64,000 nucleotides of DNA, from the NCBI GenBank assembly GCA_040506775.1, contig JBEVWC010000002.1:1-64000 (forward strand), given 5' to 3'. Both the position numbers and the translations under genes were made by a program. The notes under the pieces were generated by a model that was not told the DNA's origin, made no database searches, and saw nothing but the letters and a program-made list of their open reading frames with translations. Shown here in pieces: positions 42,370 to 51,322 of the stretch (the first letter of the stretch is position 1; each line of letters starts with the position of its first letter). Origin of the DNA: Thiodiazotropha sp040506775 (GTDB taxonomy: Bacteria; Pseudomonadota; Gammaproteobacteria; Chromatiales; Chromatiaceae).

Positions 42370-43943
42370 CTGGACGTTCAAGGCCTTTACTGGCGATTCT
42401 CGGCGTCTGGTTGCTGCTCACCCTGCTGGCGATCCTGTTCCGGCATGCCACGGCGGTCGATGAAACACGTTACCTCAGCGCCGCCTGGGAGATGTGGTTC
42501 CGGGGTGACTTCCTGGTGCCCCATCTGAATGGCGAGCCCTATCACCACAAACCGCCGCTGCTGTTCTGGCTGATTCACAGCTTCTGGTACCTGTTCGGCG
42601 TGAGCGAGTGGGCGGCACGACTCGCGGTGTCCCTGCTGGGTCTCGCGGGGCTTTTGCTGGTGATCCCCATCGCCTCCCTGATCTGGCCGGAACGGCGTCA
42701 ACTCCCCCTCAACGCAGCCTGGGTGGTGATGACCTTCCTGTTCTGGATGATCTGGAATTCATCCGTGATGTTCGACCTGCTGGTGGCCGTCTGTGCCGAG
42801 ATCGCCTGGTTGGGCCTGCTGCTCGCCTGGCGGGGCAGAGCCTGGTCCGGCTGGCTGCTGACCGGTCTCGGCATGGGGTTGGGCATCCTGGCCAAGGGTC
42901 CGGTGATTTTCATCTACGTATTGCCGGGACTGCTGCTGGCGCCCTGGTGGATGCGCGAATCCCGGCCCCGGTCCTGGTTGAAATGGTATGCCTCCGGGGT
43001 GGGTGCAATCCTGCTGGCTGCCGCGATCGGCTTGAGCTGGGCTTTGCCTGCTGCCTCCGCGGGTGGTGAGGACTACGCCAACCATATTCTGTGGGGACAG
43101 ACCGCCGGGCGGGTGGTGAATGCCTTTGCCCATCAGCGCCCCCTGTGGTGGTATCTGCCCCTGATTCCCGTGGTGCTGTTCCCTTGGATCTTCTGGTCTC
43201 CCCTGTGGCGCGGCCTGTCCCGGCGCTGGCGCGGGGGCTGGGACAGTGGAGAGCGTTTCAGCATCGCTATTGCACTCACAGGATTGACAGTGTTCAGCCT
43301 GATCAGCAGCAAGCAGTTTCACTATATGCTGCCTTTTCTTCCCTTGATGGGGCTGTTTTTCAGCCGCGCCTTGCAGGAACTGGAGCCTGGGGTACCCGGT
43401 TTGCGGGCCATAGTCTTACCCATTCTGCCTCCGCTGGCGCTCGGCCTGGTGATGCTGGCAGCGCCGTTCATCGGATCCCTGGGTGAAAATCTGGTCTGGA
43501 TGACCCCTCGTGTCTCCCTCTGGGGAGTGGGCATCCTGGTCTCCCTGCTGGGTGCGTTCTTGCTGGCCCGGCGTCTGCCCGGTGCCGTCTGGCCGGGGAT
43601 CATCTCTGTGTTCCTTCTGGGTGTTGGAATGCCGGGGATGATCGGCAACCTGTCGAAGTACTACAGTGTCCGGGAAATCGCATCCGTGATTCGGCAGGTT
43701 CAGGATCAGAATCGGGAGATTGCGGTGCTTGGCAAGTATCACGGCGAGTTCACATTCGCAGGTCGTTTGACCCAGCCTGTACAGGTCATCAGTCGCAGCG
43801 AAGTCAGCAATTGGCTCCTGCAACATGAGGGTGGCATGATCGTGGTGACCACCGATGAGCCTCCGCAGCCCGGTGATTCCGGTGTGCGTTTTTCTCAGCC
43901 CTTTCGCGGCGGTTATCTGGTTTTGCGCACGACGCCCGACTGA
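42366..43943 (+). CDS. ArnT-like GT39 membrane glycosyltransferase
   Basis: The 525-residue protein has the layout of ArnT/PMT-type enzymes: an N-terminal membrane helix, then AVDETRYLSAAWEMWFRGDF near residue 29 with the acidic D-E pair on the first periplasmic loop, HLNGEPYHHKPPLLFWLIHS, about twelve membrane helices and a C-terminal periplasmic domain. ArnT uses an undecaprenyl-phosphate sugar donor to modify lipid A. The GT2 and LAB_N genes upstream fit a donor supply role. The ATG overlaps the LAB_N stop by 4 bases. The sugar transferred cannot be read. Confidence 0.87.
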   Translation: MTGRSRPLLAILGVWLLLTLLAILFRHATAVDETRYLSAAWEMWFRGDFLVPHLNGEPYHHKPPLLFWLIHSFWYLFGVSEWAARLAVSLLGLAGLLLVIPIASLIWPERRQLPLNAAWVVMTFLFWMIWNSSVMFDLLVAVCAEIAWLGLLLAWRGRAWSGWLLTGLGMGLGILAKGPVIFIYVLPGLLLAPWWMRESRPRSWLKWYASGVGAILLAAAIGLSWALPAASAGGEDYANHILWGQTAGRVVNAFAHQRPLWWYLPLIPVVLFPWIFWSPLWRGLSRRWRGGWDSGERFSIAIALTGLTVFSLISSKQFHYMLPFLPLMGLFFSRALQELEPGVPGLRAIVLPILPPLALGLVMLAAPFIGSLGENLVWMTPRVSLWGVGILVSLLGAFLLARRLPGAVWPGIISVFLLGVGMPGMIGNLSKYYSVREIASVIRQVQDQNREIAVLGKYHGEFTFAGRLTQPVQVISRSEVSNWLLQHEGGMIVVTTDEPPQPGDSGVRFSQPFRGGYLVLRTTPD

Positions 43944-44186
43944 CAGGGGAGAGCCCCGTCGGCTCTGCTGACTTTGACGACACTGAGCGGGGTGCAGGCT
44001 CTGTTATGCACACTTCCGCCAGGCAGCAAATTCGCGCTTGATCCCGATCAATGAGATATCCCGAACCAGGATCTCAAAACCTCGATTGGGATACCCGATT
44101 CCGTATGCTCCGCATATTTTCCGCTAAAGATCCCTGTGACCCTGTCGAACCATGAATGTAGCGATGTCATCACAGGGGGGTGTGAG

Positions 44187-44390
44187 TTGAAAGTTCGTTT
44201 GGCACTTGCGTTGTATGTCGTCGGCGTGTTGTTAACCGCATCAGGTGTGGCGACAGATCTACCCGTGGTTCAGGACAGCGATTACGCGGTACCGCAGATG
44301 ATGCCGGATACCGCAACCGGCGACGAGGACAAAACCCATGAAGCCTGGGAGCAGCGCGCGCGGGTCGTCTATGCGCGTAACCCGGGTTAG
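44187..44390 (+). CDS. Small secreted protein (TTG start)
   Basis: The 67-residue product starts at a TTG preceded by GGGGGG about 8 bases upstream and gives MKVRLALALYVVGVLLTASG, a good signal peptide with cleavage likely after GVA near residue 22. The mature part is acidic with many Asp/Glu, and has no recognised fold. An ATG at 44136 would add 17 residues and lacks a site. The gene stands alone between the GT39 gene and tmcA. Confidence 0.5.
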   Translation: MKVRLALALYVVGVLLTASGVATDLPVVQDSDYAVPQMMPDTATGDEDKTHEAWEQRARVVYARNPG

Positions 44391-44478
44391 TTTTCGTTCC
44401 AGCGAAAGCCGATTGTTCTGAACAGGCCTTTTGCATCGGTAATCTTGGCAATCGGCATAAAACCCCAGCTCATCCCGC

Positions 44479-46704
44479 TTACGAGCCGTCTTTTCTCTCT
44501 TTAAGTCCGTTCAGTGCCTTGCGGGCGGAAGCGATGCATTGCGCTTCGATCAATGGCCTGAGGATATACCGAAGGCGCATTTCCACTCCCTTTCTCCCCG
44601 GCAGTCCGCACCCATTGGCGCAGTGCTTCCAGGAATGCCCCTGCAGTACACGCATGATCAGCAGCCTGGCATCGTCTCCAACCACCTGTTGTTCCGCCAG
44701 TCCCCAAAGAGTCAGCCGTTCAATCGGCGCCTGGCTGATCTCGTAACCCCGTTGACCGAAGCCAAAGGCGATCAGGTCGAGCCAGTCCTGGTGGTTGAGG
44801 GTGTTGGTTGCGGGGAAGGGTCCGCCGATCAGCAATGGGGCCAGCCAATCCGCCGGCAGATCCGCCAGGGGCTCTCGAAGCAGGGGGGGCAGTTGCTGGG
44901 CGAAACGGTCACGTGCATCCTCCAGCAGGGAATCTCCCGCAACGTTCAATCCGCGCAGAAACATCGCGGACGGAACACTGCTGCTGGCGCCGGAACGGAC
45001 TCCCAGGCGAACCGGTAACAATTGATTGTGCTGCCAGAAACGGATCAGACCCGGAGTGGCGCCGCAACTGACTCCGAGATAATCGAATGCCAGCTCCCGG
45101 GCACGCGTCTCTATGACTTTCAGCATGCGTCTGCCGAGTCCCCGTCCCTGCACGGCCGGATGCACGGCGATGCGCATGATGCGCAAACCCCTCAGGGTCG
45201 CCGCATGGGCCAGTCCCAGGTGAGCGGTCAACGACTGGGCCAACAGATGACCTCGGGGTCGACGTACGCCTGACCAGATCTGCTCTGAGAGGTGCTGCGT
45301 GAATCCCCCTTCGGCGGCCAGCAGTGCCACACCCAGGATCCGCTGCTCCTCGCGCAACAGCATGATCTGCAGGTTGGGCCCGTCGAGGAGCTGACGCAGG
45401 TCCAGGGGGGTGGTCCGGTAGTGTGCCAGGATCAGCAGGCCGAACAGCTGCCGCAGATCCTCCTCCGAATCCACAAATGACTGTGGGTCCGGGAAGGCGT
45501 ACTGCAATCGCTGGTCGTCAAGCCGATGCTGGTTGTTGATATCCGCCGGCTCCGCGTCCAGGGCCAGAAGCCGGAACACGGTTTGCTCCAGGGGGTCGTC
45601 CCGGTGCCAGCGGATCGGCTCGCGCAGCACGAGTTCGCGCCACTGTGGCCTGACCTGGTCCAGATGCTTCTTGAAGCGGTGGTTGAACCCCATGCCGGTG
45701 CCTTCATAGCCGTGCACCGTGGTGGCGAAGACGATCCTCGGATATCGGTTCAGCAGGGCCTGCAGTATCGGGGTGGGGATCGCGGCGGCCTCGTCCACCA
45801 GCAGCAGGTCCGCCTGGCGGGGACGCTTGAGCAATTCATCCGGAGCGACGAACGACAGGGCTTGTTGCAAAGCAGGGGTCGATTCTGCGCTCTGCGGGCG
45901 TTGTTGATAGCGCTCCACCTGTTCAAACAGGCTCGACACGCATTGCCGCGAAGGGGCAGTGACCTCAATACCCGGGTACCCATCCGTCATCAGTTGCGCC
46001 GCGGCGATCCCCAGTGCCGAGGATTTACCCCGTCCCCGGTCTGCGGTCAGCACCAGGGGGCGGTGGCGGTGTCCCCGGGCGGTGTGGCGTATGGCCTCAA
46101 CCGCCCGGGCCTGGTCCGGGGTTCTGCACAGCTCATCATCCGGGATGGGATCCGGGTTGACCCGCGGGGCCATTGAGCCGGGCCGCAGGCCCTCCGGGGT
46201 GGCGAGGGTGACCCGGGGATCCTGCTCCAGCAGTCGTCCCAGGCGGGCGAGGAACCGACTGGGGTGTGAGGAAAGGTCGTAGTTGGCCACCGCGATGCGT
46301 GCGCGCTGGGGGTCCGGAAAGTTCGCCCATTGCGTCAGGGGCGGAGTCAACAGGAGCAACAGGCCGCCACCCTGCAGAGTGCCACTGAGCGCACCGAAGG
46401 CATCGGGATCGAAACCGGAATGGGCGTTGTACACGAGTATCCCGGTATCGCTGCCCAGGCGGGTCAATGCCCGGGAATTATCCAGCGTGGGGCAGGGAAG
46501 ATCCCCCCGGGTGCCGATCCACAGGGTGTTTGCGTCTCCCACAGCCAGAACAATTTGATCCGCAGATTCGATACACCATGACTCGGTGCCAGACAGGCAG
46601 ATCATATGACGATGATTCCGCAGGCGCGCCTCATTGCGAAGGCGCAGGGCCAGACCAGCGAGGGGTTCCTGGCTATCGCCGTGGGCAGTCGCGGGGGTGT
46701 TCAT
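44479..46704 (-). CDS. tmcA: tRNA(Met) cytidine acetyltransferase TmcA
   Basis: The 741-residue enzyme makes N4-acetylcytidine at the wobble position of elongator tRNA-Met using ATP and acetyl-CoA. Residues about 205-400 form the RNA helicase-like ATPase: Walker A LTADRGRGKSSALG and Walker B DLLLVDEAAAIPTPIL. The GNAT acetyltransferase domain follows, with RIMRIAVHPAVQGRGLGRRM, whose Q-x-x-G-x-G/A loop binds acetyl-CoA, and a C-terminal tRNA-binding domain. ATG 46704 gives MNTPATAHG; the ribosome-binding site is weak. It diverges from the radical SAM operon. Confidence 0.93.
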   Translation of the reverse strand: MNTPATAHGDSQEPLAGLALRLRNEARLRNHRHMICLSGTESWCIESADQIVLAVGDANTLWIGTRGDLPCPTLDNSRALTRLGSDTGILVYNAHSGFDPDAFGALSGTLQGGGLLLLLTPPLTQWANFPDPQRARIAVANYDLSSHPSRFLARLGRLLEQDPRVTLATPEGLRPGSMAPRVNPDPIPDDELCRTPDQARAVEAIRHTARGHRHRPLVLTADRGRGKSSALGIAAAQLMTDGYPGIEVTAPSRQCVSSLFEQVERYQQRPQSAESTPALQQALSFVAPDELLKRPRQADLLLVDEAAAIPTPILQALLNRYPRIVFATTVHGYEGTGMGFNHRFKKHLDQVRPQWRELVLREPIRWHRDDPLEQTVFRLLALDAEPADINNQHRLDDQRLQYAFPDPQSFVDSEEDLRQLFGLLILAHYRTTPLDLRQLLDGPNLQIMLLREEQRILGVALLAAEGGFTQHLSEQIWSGVRRPRGHLLAQSLTAHLGLAHAATLRGLRIMRIAVHPAVQGRGLGRRMLKVIETRARELAFDYLGVSCGATPGLIRFWQHNQLLPVRLGVRSGASSSVPSAMFLRGLNVAGDSLLEDARDRFAQQLPPLLREPLADLPADWLAPLLIGGPFPATNTLNHQDWLDLIAFGFGQRGYEISQAPIERLTLWGLAEQQVVGDDARLLIMRVLQGHSWKHCANGCGLPGRKGVEMRLRYILRPLIEAQCIASARKALNGLKERKDGS

Positions 46705-46863
46705 GATGCATTGAGTGGTCCATTTGCAGCCATCATACCCCATACCTCTGCGGCTGAGGGAAGGGTGTTAACAGGTCGGTCAACACCCATTTGGCGATCT
46801 GTCGAATCGCTTTCAGGAGGCCTAAAATAGAGTTAGAGGCCAGCGATCGAATGGGTGATGCTC

Positions 46864-47940
46864 ATGGAAACCTATTTTCCCACACACTACTGGCATGCGC
46901 TTGCCGATGACCGGGTGCAGTGTGATCTGTGTCCCCGCTACTGCCATATCAAGGAGGGCAAACGGGGGTTCTGCTACGTGCGCATGAATCACCAGGGCGC
47001 GGTGGTGCTCACTACCTATGGGCGCTCCAGCGGATTCTGCGTCGACCCCATCGAGAAGAAGCCGCTCAATCATTTCCTGCCCGGAACACCGGTGTTGTCG
47101 TTCGGTACCGCCGGCTGCAATCTGGCGTGTAAATTCTGTCAGAACTGGGACATCAGCAAATCCCGCGAGATGCAGACCCTGGCGGACAGCGCCGATCCTC
47201 AGACCATCGCCGAAACCGCCCGTCGGCTCGGATGCCGCAGTGTGGCCTACACCTATAACGATCCGGTGATCTTCCATGAATATGCCATCGATGTGGCTCA
47301 GGCCTGTGAGGATTACGGCATCAAGTCGGTGGCGGTCACCGCCGGCTATGTCTGTGAAGCACCCAGAGAGGAATTTTACCGCCACATGCACGCGGCCAAT
47401 GTGGACCTGAAAGCGTTCAATGAGGATTTCTACCACAAGCTCACCGGTGCCCATCTTGAGCCGGTTCTGGATACCCTGCGCTACCTCAAATCGGAGACCT
47501 CGGTGTGGTTTGAAATCACCACCCTGTTGATCCCCGGTGAGAATGATTCGGATAAGGAGATCGAGGCTTTGAGCCAGTGGATAGTGGAGAACCTGGGGCC
47601 TGACGTACCGCTGCATTTCAGTGCCTTCCATCCGGACTGGAAGATGCGCGATCTGCCGCCCACGCCGCACGCCACCCTGAGCCGGGCGAGACGCATCGCC
47701 ATCGAGCAGGGAGTACGTTATGTTTATGTCGGCAATGTCCACGACAAGCAGGCCTCCAGCACCTGGTGTCCCGCCTGCGGTGAGTTGCTGATCCAGCGGG
47801 ACTGGTATGAGCTGGGACACTGGGGTCTCGATTCCCAGGGCTGCTGCAGACATTGCGGAGCGCCGCTGCCCGGGGTATTCGAGGCGCAACCCGGAACCTG
47901 GGGCAGTCGCCGCCAACCGGTGAGACTCGCCTCGGTCTGA
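46864..47940 (+). CDS. amrS: AmmeMemoRadiSam system radical SAM enzyme
   Basis: The 358-residue enzyme belongs to the AmrS group. An N-terminal zinc-like cysteine set CDLCPRYCHIKEGKRGFC is followed by the radical SAM motif GTAGCNLACKFCQNWDISK (C-x3-C-x2-C). A C-terminal pair, TWCPACGELLIQR and CCRHCGAPLP, adds a rubredoxin-like site. ATG 46864 gives METYFPTHYW, like family starts; ATG 46858 and GTG 46855 are close alternatives. It is 44 bases upstream of the MEMO gene and the two should be co-transcribed. The substrate is unknown. Confidence 0.92.
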   Translation: METYFPTHYWHALADDRVQCDLCPRYCHIKEGKRGFCYVRMNHQGAVVLTTYGRSSGFCVDPIEKKPLNHFLPGTPVLSFGTAGCNLACKFCQNWDISKSREMQTLADSADPQTIAETARRLGCRSVAYTYNDPVIFHEYAIDVAQACEDYGIKSVAVTAGYVCEAPREEFYRHMHAANVDLKAFNEDFYHKLTGAHLEPVLDTLRYLKSETSVWFEITTLLIPGENDSDKEIEALSQWIVENLGPDVPLHFSAFHPDWKMRDLPPTPHATLSRARRIAIEQGVRYVYVGNVHDKQASSTWCPACGELLIQRDWYELGHWGLDSQGCCRHCGAPLPGVFEAQPGTWGSRRQPVRLASV

Positions 47941-47984
47941 TCACACCAACCAATGGAGTTAGCAGCCTGTTAGAGGAGTTGACC

Positions 47985-48779
47985 ATGACGACCATCCGAC
48001 AACCTGCGGTTTCCGACCTGTTCTACCCGGGTGATCCGCGTCAGTTGCAGGCCATGCTGAGCGAATACCTGGGCACTGAGATCCCCCCCGGTGCGGTCCC
48101 CAAAGCGGTGATCGCCCCCCATGCGGGCTATATCTATTCCGCGCCGGTGGCGGCCAGGGTGTATGCCCGGCTCAAACCCCTGGCCGGACAGGTGCGACGG
48201 GTGGTCCTGCTGGGCCCGGCCCATCGGGTGCCTTTTTACGGGCTGGCGGTGAGCGATGCGGACCTGTTTCGCACCCCCCTGGGTGACATCCCAGTCGATC
48301 ACGCCGCCATACGGACGCTGGATTCGTTGCCCCAGGTCGTTCATCTGGAGCAGGCGCATGCCCAGGAGCACGCCCTGGAGGTGCAACTGCCGTTCCTGCA
48401 GACAGTGCTCGGTGAATTCAGTCTGGTACCCATCGTGGTGGGGCAGGCCAGTGGAGAGGAGGTGGCCGAGGTGCTGGAACGGCTGTGGGGCGGACCGGAA
48501 ACCCTGATCGTCATCAGTTCCGATCTCAGCCACTATCACGACTATGCCACCGCCCAGCGGATGGACCGTCGCACCAGTGAAGCCATTGTCACACTGCATC
48601 CGGAAAGTCTGGACTACGAAGACGCCTGCGGGCGGATCCCGGTTCAGGGGTTGCTGTTGCTGGCAAAGCGCCATGGACTGGAGGGAGAACTGGTCGACCT
48701 GAGAAATTCCGGGGATACCGCCGGCAGCCGGGACCAGGTGGTCGGTTACGGTGCCTATGCCTTTACCCCTGCCGCATGA
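47985..48779 (+). CDS. amrB: MEMO1-family protein (AmmeMemoRadiSam system B)
   Basis: The 264-residue protein has the MEMO/extradiol-dioxygenase-like fold (PF01875): VIAPHAGYIYSAPVAARVYA with metal-ligand His near residue 43, LLGPAHRVPFYGLAVSDAD, QAHAQEHALEVQLPFLQ near 120 and VISSDLSHYHDYATAQ near 179. All three expected metal-site histidines appear to be present. GAGGAG 7 bases before ATG 47985 fixes the start. It lies between the radical SAM gene and the primase-like gene, whose start overlaps its stop by 4 bases. Confidence 0.93.
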   Translation: MTTIRQPAVSDLFYPGDPRQLQAMLSEYLGTEIPPGAVPKAVIAPHAGYIYSAPVAARVYARLKPLAGQVRRVVLLGPAHRVPFYGLAVSDADLFRTPLGDIPVDHAAIRTLDSLPQVVHLEQAHAQEHALEVQLPFLQTVLGEFSLVPIVVGQASGEEVAEVLERLWGGPETLIVISSDLSHYHDYATAQRMDRRTSEAIVTLHPESLDYEDACGRIPVQGLLLLAKRHGLEGELVDLRNSGDTAGSRDQVVGYGAYAFTPAA

Positions 48780-49432
48780 GCGGGCGTTTTGTTCGGGATC
48801 CCTATGTCACCCATGTCGCCCTCTGGTTGCAGGAGCAGGGCAGGAGACTGATCCCGGACAGGGCTGAGGCCGAGTCGTTCCTGCAGGCCCTCGATCCCGA
48901 CGATGATCGGTTCTCGTTTCGAACCTTCTCGGATTCCGGTTATACCCGCAGCGGTTCCCAGGACCCCCTGGAAAAGGCGCTGCACGGCACCCTGGCCGAG
49001 TGCTGGGATGACCTGGTTTGGCTCAACCAGGCCGGGGCTGTCATTACTGTGACCATCAATCAGACCAACGGGACCGGCCGGGAGATGCGTGACATCACCC
49101 GGGTCCGGGCGGTGTTTGTCGACGATGACCGGGGAATGGAGCGACAGGTACTGAAATGGCCGCCGCATCTCGTAGTGAACACCTCGCCAGGGCATTTCCA
49201 CTACTACTGGCGGGTGGCTGCGATGCCCCTGAAGCGTTTTTCAGAGGTCCAGCAGCGGCTGGCCGAATGCTATCAGGGGGATCGGCGGGTGCAGGCGCTG
49301 AACCAGTCGATGCAGGTGCCGGGATTCTGGCGTCGCAAACGGGTCTGTGCGCCGCGTCTGCCGCGTCTCATCGAGATCCGTGAAGAACCCCCCCTAAATG
49401 CGCAGGCGGTCAGCCGGTTACTGGGTGATTGA
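48776..49432 (+). CDS. RepB-like primase-fold (AEP) protein
   Basis: The 218-residue protein resembles the RepB-like DNA primase domain (PF16793) of the archaeo-eukaryotic primase superfamily. DDDRFSFRTFSDSG lies near residue 42, TINQTNGTGREM near 93 and VRAVFVDDDRG near 109; the aspartates of the last segment are the expected metal-binding hhDhD/E motif. PHLVVNTSPGHFHYYWRV near 128 supplies the second conserved block with His. There is no helicase, origin-binding or relaxase domain. Its ATG overlaps the MEMO stop (ATGA), so it belongs to the radical SAM-MEMO operon. A chromosomal RepB-type primase far from plasmid genes is odd; it may be a relic or a repurposed nucleotidyltransferase. Confidence 0.72.
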   Translation: MSGRFVRDPYVTHVALWLQEQGRRLIPDRAEAESFLQALDPDDDRFSFRTFSDSGYTRSGSQDPLEKALHGTLAECWDDLVWLNQAGAVITVTINQTNGTGREMRDITRVRAVFVDDDRGMERQVLKWPPHLVVNTSPGHFHYYWRVAAMPLKRFSEVQQRLAECYQGDRRVQALNQSMQVPGFWRRKRVCAPRLPRLIEIREEPPLNAQAVSRLLGD

Positions 49433-49454
49433 TGATCTGCCGGAGCGAAGGCCT

Positions 49455-50738
49455 TCAGACAGGCGTACCGGCGCCCTGGCGAGCCAGCAGGGCCGCACCA
49501 TAGGCAGCTTCCTGATGCTGCGCCACTTCCACCGGAACCTGCAATCGTTGTTGACGCATCTCACCCCAGCCCGGGTTGCGCGCGCCTCCGCCCATCGACA
49601 GGACCCTCGTCGGATACGGCGCTCCCAGTTCGTGCAGCAGCCGGTAACCCTGGTGTTCGATTTCCGCGATGCCCTCCAGCATGGCCTGAAAAAAAACTAC
49701 CGGATCGTCGGGGCGGGGGGTGAGTCTGGGGACTTTCTCCGGGTCGTTCACCGGGAAACGTTCTCCTGCGGCCGGCAGGGGGTAGTAATCCAGCCCGGTT
49801 CGCTGCATTGGTCTCAATGAGCGGGTCATCTCCCGCATCTGGTTATCGCTGAAATGCTGGCGCAAAACCGCGCCTCCGCTGTTGGAAGCGCCTCCGGCCA
49901 GCCACAGATCACCCAGCCGGTGGCTGTAGATCCCATAACGGGCATCGTTGATTGGCCGGTCGGTGAGGACTTTGAGGACCAGGGTGCTGCCAAGGGAGGT
50001 AACCGCATCTCCGATCTGTCGGGCACCGCTGGCGATGAATGCCGCGTTGCTGTCGGTGGTACCGGCAATCAGTGGAATCCCGGAGGGCAGGCCAGTCGCC
50101 GCAGCCGCCTCGCTATTGAGGCTTCCCACGGGTGTTCCGCAGGGTACCACCCGGGGCAGGCAGGCGGCGGGAATATCGAGCGCCCCGAGCCACTCGGGCC
50201 AGCGGCGGTTGAGGGGGTCATAGCCCAGTTTCAGGACGTTGTTCTCATCGCTGAGGGGATATTCTCCGCTCAGCCGGCCGACGATCCAGTCCGCCTGATG
50301 AAGCGCAAGACTCTCCGGGTGCGGCTGCATGCGCCGCAGGTGGAGCAGTTTCGCCAGGCTGGAAGCGGCACTCAATACCGGACTGTCGGGGGGTGCGATC
50401 CGTTTCAGGAGGGTGATTTCATCCCTGGATCGGGTGTCGTTGTACATCAACCCGGGGGTCAACGGTTCACCGTTGCTGTTCACGAGCAGCAGGGTTGATG
50501 AGGTCCCGTCAACCGCCAGTGCAGCGACCTCCCCGGGATTGACTTGCCGGGTCAGTTCAATGAGTACCTGACACACGACATCCCACCACAGGCGGGGATC
50601 CTGTTCATGCTGACCGGGCTGCTTTGAGACGGGGGCGGGCAGGGAGCGCACCGCCATCCCCAGGACCAGGCCCTGATCATCGATCGCGATTCCCCGGCAG
50701 CCGGAGGTGCCCAGGTCGATGCCAATGAACAGGCTCAT
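49455..50738 (-). CDS. FGGY-family carbohydrate kinase
   Basis: The 427-residue kinase phosphorylates a sugar or polyol. It has the N-terminal phosphate loop FIGIDLGTSGCRGIAIDDQG, the catalytic-type DGTSSTLLLVN near residue 80, AGTTDSNAAFIASGA near 230 and the adenosine site VLSMGGGARNPGWGEM near 380. It is shorter than typical XylB or GlpK (about 480-500) and resembles the D-ribulose/xylulose kinase branch; the substrate is not fixed by sequence. The ribosome-binding site is weak. It is 22 bases downstream of the queF stop on the same strand, so it may share its promoter. Confidence 0.82.
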   Translation of the reverse strand: MSLFIGIDLGTSGCRGIAIDDQGLVLGMAVRSLPAPVSKQPGQHEQDPRLWWDVVCQVLIELTRQVNPGEVAALAVDGTSSTLLLVNSNGEPLTPGLMYNDTRSRDEITLLKRIAPPDSPVLSAASSLAKLLHLRRMQPHPESLALHQADWIVGRLSGEYPLSDENNVLKLGYDPLNRRWPEWLGALDIPAACLPRVVPCGTPVGSLNSEAAAATGLPSGIPLIAGTTDSNAAFIASGARQIGDAVTSLGSTLVLKVLTDRPINDARYGIYSHRLGDLWLAGGASNSGGAVLRQHFSDNQMREMTRSLRPMQRTGLDYYPLPAAGERFPVNDPEKVPRLTPRPDDPVVFFQAMLEGIAEIEHQGYRLLHELGAPYPTRVLSMGGGARNPGWGEMRQQRLQVPVEVAQHQEAAYGAALLARQGAGTPV

Positions 50739-50760
50739 CGAATCCCCGGGTGCGGATGGT

Positions 50761-51150
50761 TCAGGGCAGGCTGACCGGTATGGGGGGCACCCAGCCCTCG
50801 GCGCGGTGTTCCGCCACCACGGTGGTGTAGATACCGCCACGCACATTGAACTCGGCGCTCAGACGCATGAAGCGGGGTTCGGTGGCGCGCACCAGGTCGC
50901 CGAGGATTTCGTTGGTCACCGCCTCGTGAAAGGCGCCCTGGTCGCGGAAGGACCAGATGTACATCTTCAACGCCTTCAGTTCCACGCAGAGGCGATCCGG
51001 TACGTACTCCAGAGTCATCTCGGCGAAATCGGGCTGTCCGGTCTTGGGGCACAGGCAGGTGAATTCCGGAATCGAAATGCGGATCGTGTAGTCCCGTTCC
51101 GGGCGGGGATTGTCGAAGGTTTCCAGGTCTTTACTCGGTTGGCTCGGCAT
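50761..51150 (-). CDS. queF: 7-cyano-7-deazaguanine reductase QueF (short form)
   Basis: The 129-residue enzyme reduces preQ0 to preQ1 with NADPH in queuosine synthesis. EFTCLCPKTGQPDFAEM near residue 29 holds the catalytic cysteine (Cys 34, in LCPKTGQPDF) and the aspartate that follows (Asp 41). LKALKMYIWSFRDQGAFHEA near 59 is the second QueF hallmark, with the NADPH-binding E-x-x-S/A-L-K-x-Y pattern. The length is that of the unimodular YkvM type, unlike the double-length E. coli QueF. No preQ1 riboswitch is seen in the 170 bases upstream. It diverges from smc. Confidence 0.95.
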   Translation of the reverse strand: MPSQPSKDLETFDNPRPERDYTIRISIPEFTCLCPKTGQPDFAEMTLEYVPDRLCVELKALKMYIWSFRDQGAFHEAVTNEILGDLVRATEPRFMRLSAEFNVRGGIYTTVVAEHRAEGWVPPIPVSLP

Positions 51151-51322
51151 GTTCGTAGGTTCTCATCGTTAAATGCCGCGGAATTATACGCAAGCCATGG
51201 GGAAGACCAAAGAAAGACTTTGTTATTCCATAAAAAACAATCACATAGATATTCTATTTCAAGTTAAAATTTTTCCCGCGTCCCCTGTCATATAAGCGGT
51301 CTTTGGTGTATCTTAGCCGCCC

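Noticed and set aside
51151..51322. preQ1 riboswitch before queF
   Set aside because: The 170 bases upstream of queF are AT-rich but show no compact hairpin plus A-rich tail pattern of preQ1 switches; AT-rich divergent promoters explain the sequence.
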